Source: CAYVIB01 sp964451365 (GTDB lineage Bacteria > Pseudomonadota > Gammaproteobacteria > Pseudomonadales > Cellvibrionaceae). From it: a stretch of 64,000 nt of DNA. Positions 10,551 through 19,257 of the stretch are shown here, in pieces (position 1 is the first letter of the stretch; the number at the start of each line of letters is the position of its first letter). The notes beneath the pieces are model-generated. The model did not search any database and had not been told where the DNA came from. It worked only from the letters and a program-made list of their open reading frames with translations. The stretch lies in contig CAYVIB010000001.1 of NCBI GenBank assembly GCA_964451365.1, positions 62,001 through 126,000 of the forward strand. The letters run 5' to 3'. Position numbers and translations under genes: made by a program.

Positions 10551-12476
10551 TTGAACGACATGGCAAAAAATCTGATTCTCTGGCTGGTGATCGCCGCCAT
10601 TCTGTTTACCGTTTTCCAAAACTTCAGCGCCCCGGAGCGGGTGAATGAGTTGACTTATACCGAGTTTGTCAATCAGGTGCGAAATGACCAGGTGCGGGAA
10701 GTGGTAATCAGCGGTCGGACCATCCGGGGCGTTCGCAACGATAACAGCTCCTTCATGGTTATCCGACCCGAACTGACCGACCTGAAACTGGTGGACGACC
10801 TGCTTGCGCACGATGTGAAAGTTGTTGGTTCCGAACCGGAGAAAACCAGCCTTTGGGAGCAGCTACTTGTAGCGAGCTTCCCGATCCTGCTGTTTATTGC
10901 CGTGTTTATCTTCTTTATGCGCCAGATGCAGGGTGGTACCGGTGGTCGTGGCGGCCCCATGAGCTTTGCCAAGAGCAAGGCCCGCCTGCTGGGCGAGGAC
11001 CAGGTCAAGACCACCTTTGCCGATGTGGCAGGTGTGGATGAGGCCAAGGAAGAGGTTCAGGAGCTGGTTGAATACCTGCGGGATCCTTCCAAATTCCAGC
11101 GCCTGGGCGGCCGTATTCCGCGAGGCGTGCTGATGGCCGGCCCTCCCGGAACCGGTAAAACTCTGCTGGCCAAGGCGATTGCCGGCGAGGCCAAGGTACC
11201 GTTTTTCTCCATTTCCGGTTCGGACTTCGTTGAAATGTTCGTGGGGGTGGGTGCCTCGCGGGTGCGCGACATGTTCGACCAGGCCAAGAAACAGGCTCCC
11301 TGTATCATCTTTATCGACGAGATCGATGCCGTGGGCCGTCATCGTGGCGGTGGCCACGGGGGTGGGCACGATGAGCGCGAGCAGACATTGAACCAATTGC
11401 TGGTGGAAATGGACGGCTTTGAGGGCAACGAAGGCGTTATCGTTATCGCCGCCACCAACCGTCCGGATGTGCTGGACCGCGCGCTGCTTCGTCCTGGCCG
11501 TTTCGACCGCCAGGTGTTTGTCGGCCTGCCGGATATTCGCGGCCGTGAGCAGATTCTGAAAGTGCATATGCGCAAGGTGCCGATGGATGACAACGTGCAG
11601 GCATCGATTATTGCGCGTGGTACGCCAGGCTTCTCCGGTGCCGATCTGGCCAACCTGGTGAACGAGGCGGCCCTGTTCGCCGCTCGAGCGAACAAACGCC
11701 TGGTTACCATGGAAGAATTTGAGAAAGCCCGCGACAAGATCATCATGGGTGCGGAACGCAAATCCATGGTGATGAGTGAAAAAGAGAAGGAAAATACCGC
11801 CTATCATGAAGCCGGCCATGCCATCGTCGGCCGCCTCGTTCCGGAACACGACCCGGTGCACAAGGTTAGTATTATTCCCCGTGGCCGGGCTTTGGGTGTC
11901 ACGATGTACCTGCCGGAAGAAGACAAATACAGCAGCAGTAAGCGCTCACTTGAGTCACGTCTTTGTTCACTTTTTGGTGGACGGATAGCCGAAGAGATGA
12001 CTCTCGGCGCGGATGGTGTTACCACGGGTGCATCCAACGATATCGAGAGGGCGACGGATATCGCGCGCAGCATGGTGACCAAGTGGGGCCTTTCGGAAAA
12101 ACTCGGGCCGCTCCATTACGGTGAGGATGAGGGCGTCTATCCGGGTACGGGCACACCCCAGTACTCGGCGGCCACATCACAGGCAATCGACGAGGAAGTG
12201 CGCCGTATTATCGATACCTGTTATGCCAAGGCACACAATATTCTGGAGGAAAACCGGGATATCCTGGAGGCCATGAAGGACGCGCTAATGGAATACGAAA
12301 CCATTGATGCCGAGCAGGTCGACGACCTGATGGCGAGGAAGAAAGTACGGCCGCCGCGTGACTGGCACGATGGCAACAGCTTTGGCGGCAGATCCGCCGG
12401 CAAGGATAAAGAGCGCGGAGGAAAAGAAGGTGCGCCCGAGAAACCGACGGTAGGTGGTCCCGCCAAGGAACATTAA
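10551..12476 (+). CDS. ftsH: ATP-dependent zinc metalloprotease FtsH
   Basis: FtsH is a hexameric inner-membrane AAA+ protease that degrades misfolded membrane proteins and regulators such as LpxC and sigma-32. The 641 residues show two N-terminal membrane segments around a periplasmic domain, Walker A GPPGTGKT, Walker B IIFIDEIDA, the second region of homology (NRPDVLDRALLRPGRFDR), and the zinc site HEAGH with the downstream Asp. The TTG at 10551 is preferred (MNDMAKNLILWLV) because GGGAG lies eight bases upstream; the ATG at 10560 would place it 17 bases away. The C-terminal tail is charged and Gly-rich. Confidence 0.97.
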   Translation: MNDMAKNLILWLVIAAILFTVFQNFSAPERVNELTYTEFVNQVRNDQVREVVISGRTIRGVRNDNSSFMVIRPELTDLKLVDDLLAHDVKVVGSEPEKTSLWEQLLVASFPILLFIAVFIFFMRQMQGGTGGRGGPMSFAKSKARLLGEDQVKTTFADVAGVDEAKEEVQELVEYLRDPSKFQRLGGRIPRGVLMAGPPGTGKTLLAKAIAGEAKVPFFSISGSDFVEMFVGVGASRVRDMFDQAKKQAPCIIFIDEIDAVGRHRGGGHGGGHDEREQTLNQLLVEMDGFEGNEGVIVIAATNRPDVLDRALLRPGRFDRQVFVGLPDIRGREQILKVHMRKVPMDDNVQASIIARGTPGFSGADLANLVNEAALFAARANKRLVTMEEFEKARDKIIMGAERKSMVMSEKEKENTAYHEAGHAIVGRLVPEHDPVHKVSIIPRGRALGVTMYLPEEDKYSSSKRSLESRLCSLFGGRIAEEMTLGADGVTTGASNDIERATDIARSMVTKWGLSEKLGPLHYGEDEGVYPGTGTPQYSAATSQAIDEEVRRIIDTCYAKAHNILEENRDILEAMKDALMEYETIDAEQVDDLMARKKVRPPRDWHDGNSFGGRSAGKDKERGGKEGAPEKPTVGGPAKEH

Positions 12477-12495
12477 CCCGCTATTTTCATTTATG

Positions 12496-12536
12496 AAGGC
12501 CACTGCCTCCGGGCAGCTGGCCTTTCTTGTTTTTCC
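12496..12536 (+). terminator. Intrinsic terminator after ftsH
   Basis: AAGGCCA/TGGCCTT and an inner CTGCC/GGCAG pair form a long stem with a TCCG loop and a single bulge, followed by the T-rich TTCTTGTTTTT. It lies 20 bp after the ftsH stop and before folP. Confidence 0.7.
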
Positions 12537-12572
12537 TGCTGTGATTCCCGTAAAGAGTTTTCCGTAGAAAAT

Positions 12573-13403
12573 ATGTTGGTTCAGTTCGGTCCACGCACGC
12601 TCGACCTTCACCGGCCCCACGTGATGGGTATTCTCAACGTCACCCCCGATTCGTTCTACGACGGCGGACGCGTGTTCGGAAAAACCGGTGTCGATCTTGA
12701 CAGGGCTGTGCAAGCCGCGGAGAAAATGGTGGCGGAAGGCGCCGCGTTTATCGATATTGGTGGCGAATCCACGCGGCCCGGCGCCGACCCGGTATCGCGA
12801 CAGGAAGAATGTGACCGTGTCCTGCCGGTGGTGGAAGCGCTCGCCGGCAGAATTGATGCCGTGATCTCGATAGACACCAGCTCCCCGGAACTGATGACGG
12901 AAGCTGCTCGCCTGGGGGCAGGGCTGATTAACGATGTGCGGGCGTTGGAGAAAGACAGCGCCCTGCAAGCAGCTGTAGCCACCGGCTTGCCGGTGTGCCT
13001 GATGCACATGTGCGGCACGCCGAAGACGATGCAGGCAAAGCCCGAGTACGACGACATTGTTGCAACCGTGGCGGAGTACCTGGCGCAACGTGCATCACAA
13101 TTTATTGCAGCGGGTGGCGCGCGGAACAAAATTATTGTCGATCCGGGGTTTGGCTTTGGCAAAACAGACGAGCATAATCTCGCCCTGCTGAGAAACCTGG
13201 CGGAATTCATGGAGTATCCGGTGCTGGTGGGATTGTCCCGCAAATCAATGATCGGCCGATTGCTCGGCCGCGAAGCGGATGCCCGTTTATCAGCCAGCCT
13301 GGCCCTGGCCATGGTGGCGCTGGAAAAAGGGGCTAAAATCCTACGGGTGCATGATGTGGCCGCCACGGTCGATGCGGTAAGGATTTTTGAATTTACACGA
13401 TAA
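12573..13403 (+). CDS. folP: Dihydropteroate synthase
   Basis: FolP condenses p-aminobenzoate with dihydropterin pyrophosphate in folate synthesis and is the sulfonamide target. The 276 residues hold the two Prosite signatures: MGILNVTPDSFYDGG (residues 19-33) and the GESTRPGADPVS loop. Further TIM-barrel motifs include ISIDTSSPELM, LINDVRAL, CLMHMCGTPKTMQ, VDPGFGFGKT, GLSRKSMIG and the C-terminal LRVHDVAAT. It sits between ftsH and glmM as in most gammaproteobacteria. Confidence 0.97.
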   Translation: MLVQFGPRTLDLHRPHVMGILNVTPDSFYDGGRVFGKTGVDLDRAVQAAEKMVAEGAAFIDIGGESTRPGADPVSRQEECDRVLPVVEALAGRIDAVISIDTSSPELMTEAARLGAGLINDVRALEKDSALQAAVATGLPVCLMHMCGTPKTMQAKPEYDDIVATVAEYLAQRASQFIAAGGARNKIIVDPGFGFGKTDEHNLALLRNLAEFMEYPVLVGLSRKSMIGRLLGREADARLSASLALAMVALEKGAKILRVHDVAATVDAVRIFEFTR

Positions 13404-13472
13404 TAAAACCTGCATCCACGCCGAAGTCACGGATTCAGGTTAAATTCAGGCAAAAGGTCAAAACGAAAGAAA

Positions 13473-14816
13473 ATGAGTCGCAAATATTTTGGTACGGACG
13501 GTATCCGAGGGCTGGTCGGCAAAGGGTCGATTACGCCGCAGTTTTTTCTCCAGTTGGGTTGGGCCGTGGGCCGGGTGCTGGCGCAACAGAGCAACGGCAA
13601 GGGCCCCGGCACGGTTTTGGTTGGCAAGGACACGCGCATTTCCGGCTATATGTTTGAGTCAGCACTGGAAGCCGGGCTTATCAGCGCCGGTGTCAATGTC
13701 GGCTTATTGGGCCCAATGCCGACCCCGGCGGTTGCTTACCTGACGCGTACTTTCCAGGCCAGGGCGGGCATCGTTATCAGCGCTTCCCACAACCCTTACA
13801 CCGACAACGGTATCAAGCTGTTCAATACCGCCGGCACAAAGCTGGCGGACGAAGTCGAGCTGGCTATCGAGCGACAACTGGAAAAGCCAATGAAAACCGA
13901 ATCCCTGTTGGGCAAGGCGCGCAGGATAACGGACGCCAACGGCAGGTATATCGAATTCTGCAAGGGCTCCCTCCCCTGGGGTTTCAACCTGCGTGGCTTG
14001 ACTATTGTGGTGGACTGCGCGAACGGCGCTACTTATGAAGTGGCCCCGAAGGTGTTCTCGGAGTTGGGCGCGACGGTTATCCCCATTGCGGTTAACCCGG
14101 ACGGATTGAATATTAACCTGGATTGCGGTTCAACCAAGCTCAACCAGCTGCAAAAAAAGGTGTTGGAAAGCAATGCCGACATGGGAATTGCTTTTGATGG
14201 CGACGGCGACCGGGTTATGTTCGTCGACCACAAGGGCGAAATTATCGATGGCGACCAGTTGCTGTTTATTATCGCTTCCTATCGTCAGAAATACGCGGGC
14301 GGTTGCAATGGTGTGGTGGGCACGCTGATGAGCAACTTTGGCTTTGAGCAGGGCTTGAAAAACCTGGGTATTCCCTTTGAGCGGGCGAATGTCGGCGACC
14401 GTTACGTAATTGAAGCCATGGAGAGAAACAGCTGGAAAGTGGGCGGCGAGTCCTCCGGCCATATTGTCTGCAGCGATGTCACCACCACCGGTGATGGTAT
14501 TGTTGCCGCATTGCAGGTGTTGCTGGCACTTACCCGGGAAAACCAAAGTCTGTACGACTTGAAGCAGCGGATGCAGAAGTTTCCGCAGGTCATGGTCAAC
14601 GTCAAGGTTATCCAGCAGGTCGATCTCGATCAGCACGAGCAGGTGCAGAAAGCGCTGCTGGAAGCGAAGACGAAACTGAACGGCACCGGCCGGGTATTGT
14701 TGCGCGCATCCGGCACCGAACCGGTGATCAGGGTGATGGTCGAAGGACAGCAACACGAACTGGTTTCCGGCCTGGCGAACCACCTGGCGGAAATCGTTGG
14801 CGAAGCGGTAGCCTGA
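13473..14816 (+). CDS. glmM: Phosphoglucosamine mutase
   Basis: GlmM interconverts glucosamine-6-phosphate and glucosamine-1-phosphate for peptidoglycan and LPS precursors. The 447-residue length is typical. It starts MSRKYFGTDGIRG and has the phosphoserine loop GIVISASHNPYTDNGIK, the Mg-binding loop AFDGDGDRVM, the sugar-specificity loop GGESSGHIV and the phosphate-binding loop RASGTEPVIRVMVE. The gene is 69 bp after folP on the same strand. Confidence 0.97.
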   Translation: MSRKYFGTDGIRGLVGKGSITPQFFLQLGWAVGRVLAQQSNGKGPGTVLVGKDTRISGYMFESALEAGLISAGVNVGLLGPMPTPAVAYLTRTFQARAGIVISASHNPYTDNGIKLFNTAGTKLADEVELAIERQLEKPMKTESLLGKARRITDANGRYIEFCKGSLPWGFNLRGLTIVVDCANGATYEVAPKVFSELGATVIPIAVNPDGLNINLDCGSTKLNQLQKKVLESNADMGIAFDGDGDRVMFVDHKGEIIDGDQLLFIIASYRQKYAGGCNGVVGTLMSNFGFEQGLKNLGIPFERANVGDRYVIEAMERNSWKVGGESSGHIVCSDVTTTGDGIVAALQVLLALTRENQSLYDLKQRMQKFPQVMVNVKVIQQVDLDQHEQVQKALLEAKTKLNGTGRVLLRASGTEPVIRVMVEGQQHELVSGLANHLAEIVGEAVA

Positions 14817-14955
14817 CCTCGCGTAAATTCTTTATGGAGGGCGTTGTAACTGACAACGTTCTCGGCTACCATTTGCGCCCATTTTCAGCGCTGGCCCGGC
14901 TTGCCGGGGCGGGTAAAAACCAAACGAGCCGGAACAGACAGAAAAGGTAGCTGTT

Positions 14956-15696
14956 ATGCGTCGTCAGATCGTGATCGGGAATTGGAAAATGAATGGCGAT
15001 TCCCAGACCAATCGGGAATTGCTGCAAACCCTGGCGGAAGTCTGGAGTGGTGTTCACCAGGCGGAAGTGGCGGTTTGCCCGCCTTACCCCTACCTGGATG
15101 CGGCGGCGCAGATTCTGGAAAACACGAATATCGGTCTGGGTGCCCAGGACCTGAGCCCACACGGCAACGGCGCTTATACCGGTGACGTATCCGCCAGTAT
15201 GCTGCTGGATGTGGGATGTCGCTACGTTATTGTCGGCCACAGCGAGCGGCGTGAATATCACGAGGAAAGCAATGAGCTGATTGCCACCAAGTTTGAAGTG
15301 GCTTGTAAAAATGAGCTGATTCCCGTGCTGTGTGTCGGAGAAACACTGGAGCAACGCGAAGCGGGAAAAACCTTCGACGTAGTGGGCAAGCAGTTGCTTA
15401 AAGTCGTAAACCACTGCGGCCTCGAAGGCATGGCCAAGGGAATTGTTGCCTATGAGCCGGTTTGGGCCATCGGCACGGGTAAATCCGCAACGCCGGAGCT
15501 TGCCCAGGATGTGCATTCCTATATCCGGGAAATTCTCGGTCCGGAAGGCGACCAAATAAGAATTTTGTACGGCGGCAGCGTTAAGCCCGAAACGGCCGAA
15601 GCCCTGTTCAGCCAAAAAGATATTGACGGCGCATTGGTGGGTGGAGCTTCACTGAAGGCGCAAGACTTCATTGCTATCTGCCGCGCGGCGGAATAG
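14956..15696 (+). CDS. tpiA: Triosephosphate isomerase
   Basis: TpiA interconverts dihydroxyacetone phosphate and glyceraldehyde-3-phosphate. The 246 residues start MRRQIVIGNWKMNGDSQTN (catalytic Asn/Lys), with the active-site His in VIVGHSERREYHEE, the catalytic Glu and loop 6 in YEPVWAIGTGKSATPE, and the phosphate-binding LYGGSVKPE and GGASLKAQDF. secG follows after 19 bp, the usual gamma arrangement. Confidence 0.97.
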   Translation: MRRQIVIGNWKMNGDSQTNRELLQTLAEVWSGVHQAEVAVCPPYPYLDAAAQILENTNIGLGAQDLSPHGNGAYTGDVSASMLLDVGCRYVIVGHSERREYHEESNELIATKFEVACKNELIPVLCVGETLEQREAGKTFDVVGKQLLKVVNHCGLEGMAKGIVAYEPVWAIGTGKSATPELAQDVHSYIREILGPEGDQIRILYGGSVKPETAEALFSQKDIDGALVGGASLKAQDFIAICRAAE

Positions 15697-15715
15697 GTAT
15701 TTAAGAGAGTTAACA

Positions 15716-16144
15716 ATGGAAAACCTGCTGTTATTAGTACATTTGATTACCGCTGTGGCGATCATCGGCCTGATCCTGTTGCAACAGGGCAAGGGCGCGG
15801 AAATGGGCGCTTCGTTCGGTTCCGGCGCGTCGCAAACCCTTTTTGGCGCAACCGGTTCCGGTAACTTTTTTTCCCGCATGACGGCCATTTTTGCCACCGT
15901 ATTTTTCATCACCAGTTTTACCCTGGCGGTTATTGCCAAGCAGAAAACGCAAGTGGATGAAGATATTCCGGTTGTGCCGGCGGTTGAACAAATGCAGGAT
16001 ATTCCGGCCGGGGAAGACACAAGTGATGTTCCCTCTGTCGAATCGGACATTCCCACGGTTCAGTCGCAATTGGATGCCGCTGAGGAGAATGACATTCCGG
16101 AAGCACCTGGAAGTGACGTGCGGGAAGACCCCGAGACCGAATAA
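15716..16144 (+). CDS. secG: Preprotein translocase subunit SecG with long acidic tail
   Basis: SecG assists the SecYEG channel. The ATG at 15716 (after AAGAGAG) gives MENLLLLVHLITAVAIIGLI, followed by LLQQGKGAEMGASFGSGAS, the conserved cytoplasmic loop, and a second membrane segment (TAIFATVFFITSFTLAVIA). At 142 residues it exceeds the roughly 110 of E. coli because of an acidic, Pro-rich tail from about residue 80 in which an (S/E/Q)DIP motif recurs (EDIPVV, QDIPAG, SDIPTV, NDIPEA). The tail is presumably cytoplasmic or periplasmic and disordered. The tRNA-Leu follows 11 bp later. Confidence 0.94.
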   Translation: MENLLLLVHLITAVAIIGLILLQQGKGAEMGASFGSGASQTLFGATGSGNFFSRMTAIFATVFFITSFTLAVIAKQKTQVDEDIPVVPAVEQMQDIPAGEDTSDVPSVESDIPTVQSQLDAAEENDIPEAPGSDVREDPETE

Positions 16145-16155
16145 ATTTCTAAATT

Positions 16156-16240
16156 GCCCAAGTGGTGGAATTGGTAGACACGCTATCTTGAGGGGGTAGT
16201 GGCGCAAGCCGTTCCGGTTCAAGTCCGGACTTGGGCACCA
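16156..16240 (+). tRNA. tRNA-Leu (anticodon GAG)
   Basis: An 85-nt class II tRNA whose acceptor stem pairs GCCCAAG with CTTGGGC and whose CCA is encoded. The anticodon arm CTATC-TTGAGGG-GGTAG gives anticodon GAG; a long variable arm and the T arm GTCCGGTTC-type loop (CCGGTTCAAGTCCGG) follow. The 3' end has been used as the attachment site of the element that follows and is re-created exactly, so the tRNA remains functional. Confidence 0.96.
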
Positions 16241-16241
16241 T
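16223..16241 (+). repeat. attL: 3' end of tRNA-Leu
   Basis: GTCCGGACTTGGGCACCAT, the T-arm/acceptor end of the tRNA plus CCA, is repeated at 32800-32817 with a single G missing. This is the core duplication expected when a tyrosine recombinase inserts into a tRNA 3' end. Confidence 0.88.
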
Positions 16242-16250
16242 CTTACAGTT

Positions 16251-16301
16251 CACTGGAATCCAGTGATGTCCTGAAGGCTCCGTAAACCGGGGCCTTTTTT
16301 G
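16251..16301 (+). terminator. Tandem hairpins and terminator inside the left end of the element
   Basis: A perfect 6-bp hairpin CACTGG-AAT-CCAGTG (16251-16265) is followed by AAGGCTCC/GGGGCCTT with a GTAAACC loop and a T run (16274-16301). It replaces the tRNA's own terminator, which integration moved to 32818-32854. Confidence 0.75.
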
Positions 16302-16342
16302 TTTCTATACTCCAAATTGGTCTAACAGCGTCCATTGTCATC

Positions 16343-16372
16343 TGGTGCTATTTGGTGCAACATTTGGTGCAA
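16343..16372 (+). promoter_or_regulatory. Candidate left arm-type integrase sites
   Basis: Three direct copies of TGGTGCWA start at 16343, 16353 and 16365 (spacing 10 and 12 bp), just upstream of the integrase start. The same motif (GGGTGCTA) occurs twice inside the right end, so these are probably the arm-type binding sites of the integrase and may also autoregulate it. Confidence 0.5.
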
Positions 16373-16401
16373 TATCGGTTCAATTTGAAGATATAGCACC
16401 T

Positions 16402-17643
16402 ATGCCGCTTACCGACGTTCAGATTAAACAGGCCAAGCCGCGTGAGAATGACTACTGGCTATCGGATGAAAAGGGTCTTCGCTTGCTCGTACATTCGAAC
16501 GGCTCCAAATACTGGAGGCTGAAGTATCGGTTTGCCGGAAAGCAAAAGACATTGGCTCTGGGGGTTTACCCGGAAGTCAGCCTTAAAGCTGCCAGGGCGA
16601 CCACCCTGGAAACCAGAGCGCTGATCTCCCAAGGGGTCGACCCAGCACTAGAGCGCAAGAAGAACAAGCAGAAGGCTGTCCTGGAGGCCGGCGGTATCTT
16701 TGAGGTGATAGCTAAAGAATGGTGGGAGCATCAAAGTGGAACCTGGACGGCAGATCACGCGCATCGGGTTTGGCTTCGTCTGAAGGACAACACATTCTCA
16801 GACCTCGGTTTGCGCCTGATCACGGAAGTGAAGCCGCAGGATGTCATTTCAGTTATTCGGAAAATAGAAAAGCGGGGAGCGCTCGATGTGGCACAACGAG
16901 TCCTCCAGGACGTGCGGCGAGTCTGCCGCTATGCCGTCCAAACCGGTCGGCTCGAGGTGAATCCAGTAGGTGAGGTTACCGCTGAGGTTCTCAAGGGCCG
17001 TATCCAATCACATCGGCCATCTCTCCCCCGGGAACAATTACCCGAATTCCTAAAGCTTCTCGACAGATACCACGAACAAGGTCGGCTTCTTACCAAGCTG
17101 GCGATTCAGCTTTTGATTTACACCTTTGTCCGACCGGGTGAACTGCGAGGTGCCAAGTGGGAGGAGTTTGATTTTGAGGAAAGGGTGTGGCGAGTCCCGG
17201 GGGAGCGAATGAAGATGGGTACAGATCACATTGTCCCCTTATCAAACCAGGCGATGGATGTGCTGAATCAGATTCAGCCAATTACGGGACAGTACGACCT
17301 CGTTTTTCCTTCGGAGCGAAGGCGCAACGAATGTATGAGCGACAACACCATGCGCCGTGCAATATTCAAGCTTGGCTATGACGGCACAAACCCAGGCAAA
17401 AGCAAAGCGGTTCCTCATGGGTTTCGGGCCACCGCCTCCAGCATCCTGAACGAAACCGGTTTTAATCCCGACGCTATCGAACGACAGCTCTCACACATGG
17501 AGCGCAATGGGGTGCGCGCGGCATATACCCACCACGCCCGGTACCTGGATGAGCGTAAGAAGATGATGCAATGGTGGGCGGACTATCTGGACGAGTTAAA
17601 GAATTCGGGCAAGGTGATTCCCATCTTTGCCCAAAAGAATTAG
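16402..17643 (+). CDS. int: Site-specific tyrosine recombinase (P4-type integrase)
   Basis: A 413-residue integrase catalysing insertion and excision at tRNA-Leu. The N-terminal DUF4102-type domain starts MPLTDVQIKQAKPRENDYWL and includes YRFAGKQKTLALGVYPEVSL. The catalytic domain has Arg in VRPGELRGAKWEEFD, the HGFRATASSIL box (His-x-x-Arg), LSHMERNGVRAAYTHHARYL with the nucleophilic Tyr, and a C-terminal MMQWWADYLDEL. The ATG at 16402 is chosen because it begins the conserved domain; the track-level upstream extension overlaps the candidate arm sites. It is intact and followed by a terminator-like hairpin. Confidence 0.95.
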   Translation: MPLTDVQIKQAKPRENDYWLSDEKGLRLLVHSNGSKYWRLKYRFAGKQKTLALGVYPEVSLKAARATTLETRALISQGVDPALERKKNKQKAVLEAGGIFEVIAKEWWEHQSGTWTADHAHRVWLRLKDNTFSDLGLRLITEVKPQDVISVIRKIEKRGALDVAQRVLQDVRRVCRYAVQTGRLEVNPVGEVTAEVLKGRIQSHRPSLPREQLPEFLKLLDRYHEQGRLLTKLAIQLLIYTFVRPGELRGAKWEEFDFEERVWRVPGERMKMGTDHIVPLSNQAMDVLNQIQPITGQYDLVFPSERRRNECMSDNTMRRAIFKLGYDGTNPGKSKAVPHGFRATASSILNETGFNPDAIERQLSHMERNGVRAAYTHHARYLDERKKMMQWWADYLDELKNSGKVIPIFAQKN

Positions 17644-17661
17644 CCAATCGGCTAATAAATC

Positions 17662-17700
17662 GGGGGTGCTCGTTCGGCCTGAGAAACCACGGCCACCCCC
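17662..17700 (+). terminator. Hairpin after the integrase gene
   Basis: GGGGGTG (17662-17668) pairs with CACCCCC (17694-17700), enclosing a 25-nt partly paired loop, 19 bp after the int stop. There is no T run, so it may be a weak or Rho-assisted terminator or an mRNA stabiliser. Confidence 0.4.
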
Positions 17701-17735
17701 TAACCAAACACCAAACCTGAATAGGAGGTTTAATC

Positions 17736-18512
17736 ATGGCTGATAAAGATTCTAACAATATCGCAAGCGGTATTGATACAAAACAAAAGGAGGTCATCTC
17801 AACTGCGGTCCAGCGGAGCGATTCTCTTCAAACGGTACTTGATTCAATCCGTATCGCCTCCAACAACAATCTGACTCCAGATCGAGTTTATCAACTCGAA
17901 GGCATGAGCCAGCTTTGTGGTGAATTAGTCAAAGCTGGGATTGAAGTGCCGCCGATGTTGTACGGATTCATCGTCGCTGACTTAGACAGGGTAAAGAGTC
18001 ACGCATCCAAAAAGGCCCCAAGCCCGCTAAGCGGCATCCGGATGGCGCAGCGGATCATGCAAATCCTGGATAGCAAGCATAAGGTCCGGCTTATCGAGGC
18101 GGGAGACGCCGGCGACGAAGTGTTGTCCTACCTGGAAAAATATTCCCGTCTGCCGGAGTTTTCCCGCTTTGCCGTGTCATGCCAAATGTTCATCGGAGAC
18201 GACGACACACCAGCAGATACCAACATCACCGCGGAAGAAAAAAAACGTGAAATAGCGTCCCTCCGGAAGGAAATCTTCGGAAAACTGGTTGAGTGTGATG
18301 AAGGCGATCAGCTATTAGTGCTGGCGTTTGTCAAAAGCGCCGTGAAATTGAAGGATCACCCGCAAGAAGACACCCGCGTGAAAGCCCTGCTGGCCGAATT
18401 CAAAGACATGTCAAGTGAGGCGAAAGCATACTTGTTCGACCTGCAGAAGGCGTACCCCAGAACTTTCCACATTGTTTTTGGTGCGCCCGTACCGGGTGAG
18501 GAGGCGGCCTGA
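17736..18512 (+). CDS. Unknown protein, first of a tandem paralogous pair
   Basis: A 258-residue soluble, mostly helical protein with a strong ribosome binding site (AGGAGGT, 17722-17728). Its C-terminal half (LPEFSRFAVSCQMFIGDD ... LFDLQKAYPRTFHIVFGAP) matches almost the full length of the next gene (LPDYARFSVASYLKILGEP ... LKRIREAYPTNFHLLFQRA), so the two are paralogues. No family recognised. It is the first gene after int and overlaps the next gene by one base, so they are co-translated and their products may interact. Confidence 0.8.
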   Translation: MADKDSNNIASGIDTKQKEVISTAVQRSDSLQTVLDSIRIASNNNLTPDRVYQLEGMSQLCGELVKAGIEVPPMLYGFIVADLDRVKSHASKKAPSPLSGIRMAQRIMQILDSKHKVRLIEAGDAGDEVLSYLEKYSRLPEFSRFAVSCQMFIGDDDTPADTNITAEEKKREIASLRKEIFGKLVECDEGDQLLVLAFVKSAVKLKDHPQEDTRVKALLAEFKDMSSEAKAYLFDLQKAYPRTFHIVFGAPVPGEEAA

Positions 18513-18967
18513 TGGACAAGCTAACTACTCCTGTCAACGACACCGCCAAGGCGTTAACCGTCTTGAAGCTTCTTGATAGCACCACTTTCCACAAACAACT
18601 TGCCGCAGATGACGACGCCATAGCCTTCCTGGCGGAGTTCGCGACCCTTCCCGACTACGCCCGGTTTTCGGTGGCTAGTTACCTTAAGATACTGGGTGAA
18701 CCGCGCAAAGATCTCTCTGGCAAAACGATGGAGGAGAAGAAAAGCTATTTGTTAGCGCAGGCACACGACTTGCCGGAAGACGCGCTGGAAGAGCTTATAG
18801 CAATCGTTAAGGCCTTTGAAAAACTGAAAGAACACCCGAGAATTAACGACCAGCACAATAAGCTGACTGAGCAACTGGAGTCCCTTCCAGAGCACACCCA
18901 GGCTCTCCTGAAGCGGATCAGGGAAGCATACCCAACTAATTTTCATCTTCTCTTTCAGAGGGCCTAA
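18512..18967 (+). CDS. Unknown protein, second of the tandem paralogous pair
   Basis: A 151-residue helical protein aligned to the C-terminal half of the preceding product: both have an L-P-(E/D)-(F/Y)-(S/A)-R-F segment, a shared central EEKK motif, an (L/V)K(L/D)HP-type motif and a closing AYPxxFHxxF motif. It starts at ATG 18512, overlapping the previous stop (TGATG), so it is coupled. Function unknown. Confidence 0.8.
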   Translation: MDKLTTPVNDTAKALTVLKLLDSTTFHKQLAADDDAIAFLAEFATLPDYARFSVASYLKILGEPRKDLSGKTMEEKKSYLLAQAHDLPEDALEELIAIVKAFEKLKEHPRINDQHNKLTEQLESLPEHTQALLKRIREAYPTNFHLLFQRA

Positions 18968-18969
18968 AA

Positions 18970-19122
18970 ATGGACGAGCCAACTACCGATGAGTTAATAC
19001 TAATTCACAAGTTCCGCCTGATGACGGCAGAACAGAAAAAAGAGATTATGGCTCTAACCCGCAAGGCTCAAGGGAATGACCCGGCACTGCTCGAGGAACT
19101 GATGACGCGGTGGGAAAAATGA
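18970..19122 (+). CDS. Small unknown protein (50 residues)
   Basis: An ATG two bases after the previous stop begins a 50-residue frame (MDEPTTDELILIHKFRLMTA ... LLEELMTRWEK). Composition is charged and helical. The tight spacing to the upstream pair supports translation, but no family is recognised. Confidence 0.5.
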   Translation: MDEPTTDELILIHKFRLMTAEQKKEIMALTRKAQGNDPALLEELMTRWEK

Positions 19123-19187
19123 CGCATAACGAGCGGATGGAAGCGCTCGAACGACTTCCAAACTGATAAGGGACTACGACAACGTTT

Positions 19188-19248
19188 AACCCCAAACCTA
19201 GCCCGACGGGGCGAAAGAGGCGGCTACCCACCGCCTTTGGTTTGGGTT
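19188..19248 (+). ncRNA. Candidate three-way-junction RNA in a leader
   Basis: P1 pairs CCCAAACC (19191-19198) with GGTTTGGG (19239-19246), extended by two A-U pairs around one bulged C. Inside it are P2 GCCC-GACG-GGGC (19201-19212) and P3 AGGCGG-CTACCCA-CCGCCT (19218-19236), joined by GAAAG. No T run follows, so it is not a simple terminator. The P3 loop (CUACCCA) could pair with GGGU around 19255-19258 near the next ribosome binding site. It lies 30 bp before the gene at 19278, in its leader, and may be a regulatory RNA. Confidence 0.5.
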
Positions 19249-19257
19249 CTTAATGGG

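Noticed and set aside
10863..11861. Long open frame opposite ftsH
   Set aside because: Antisense shadow of a strongly conserved gene.
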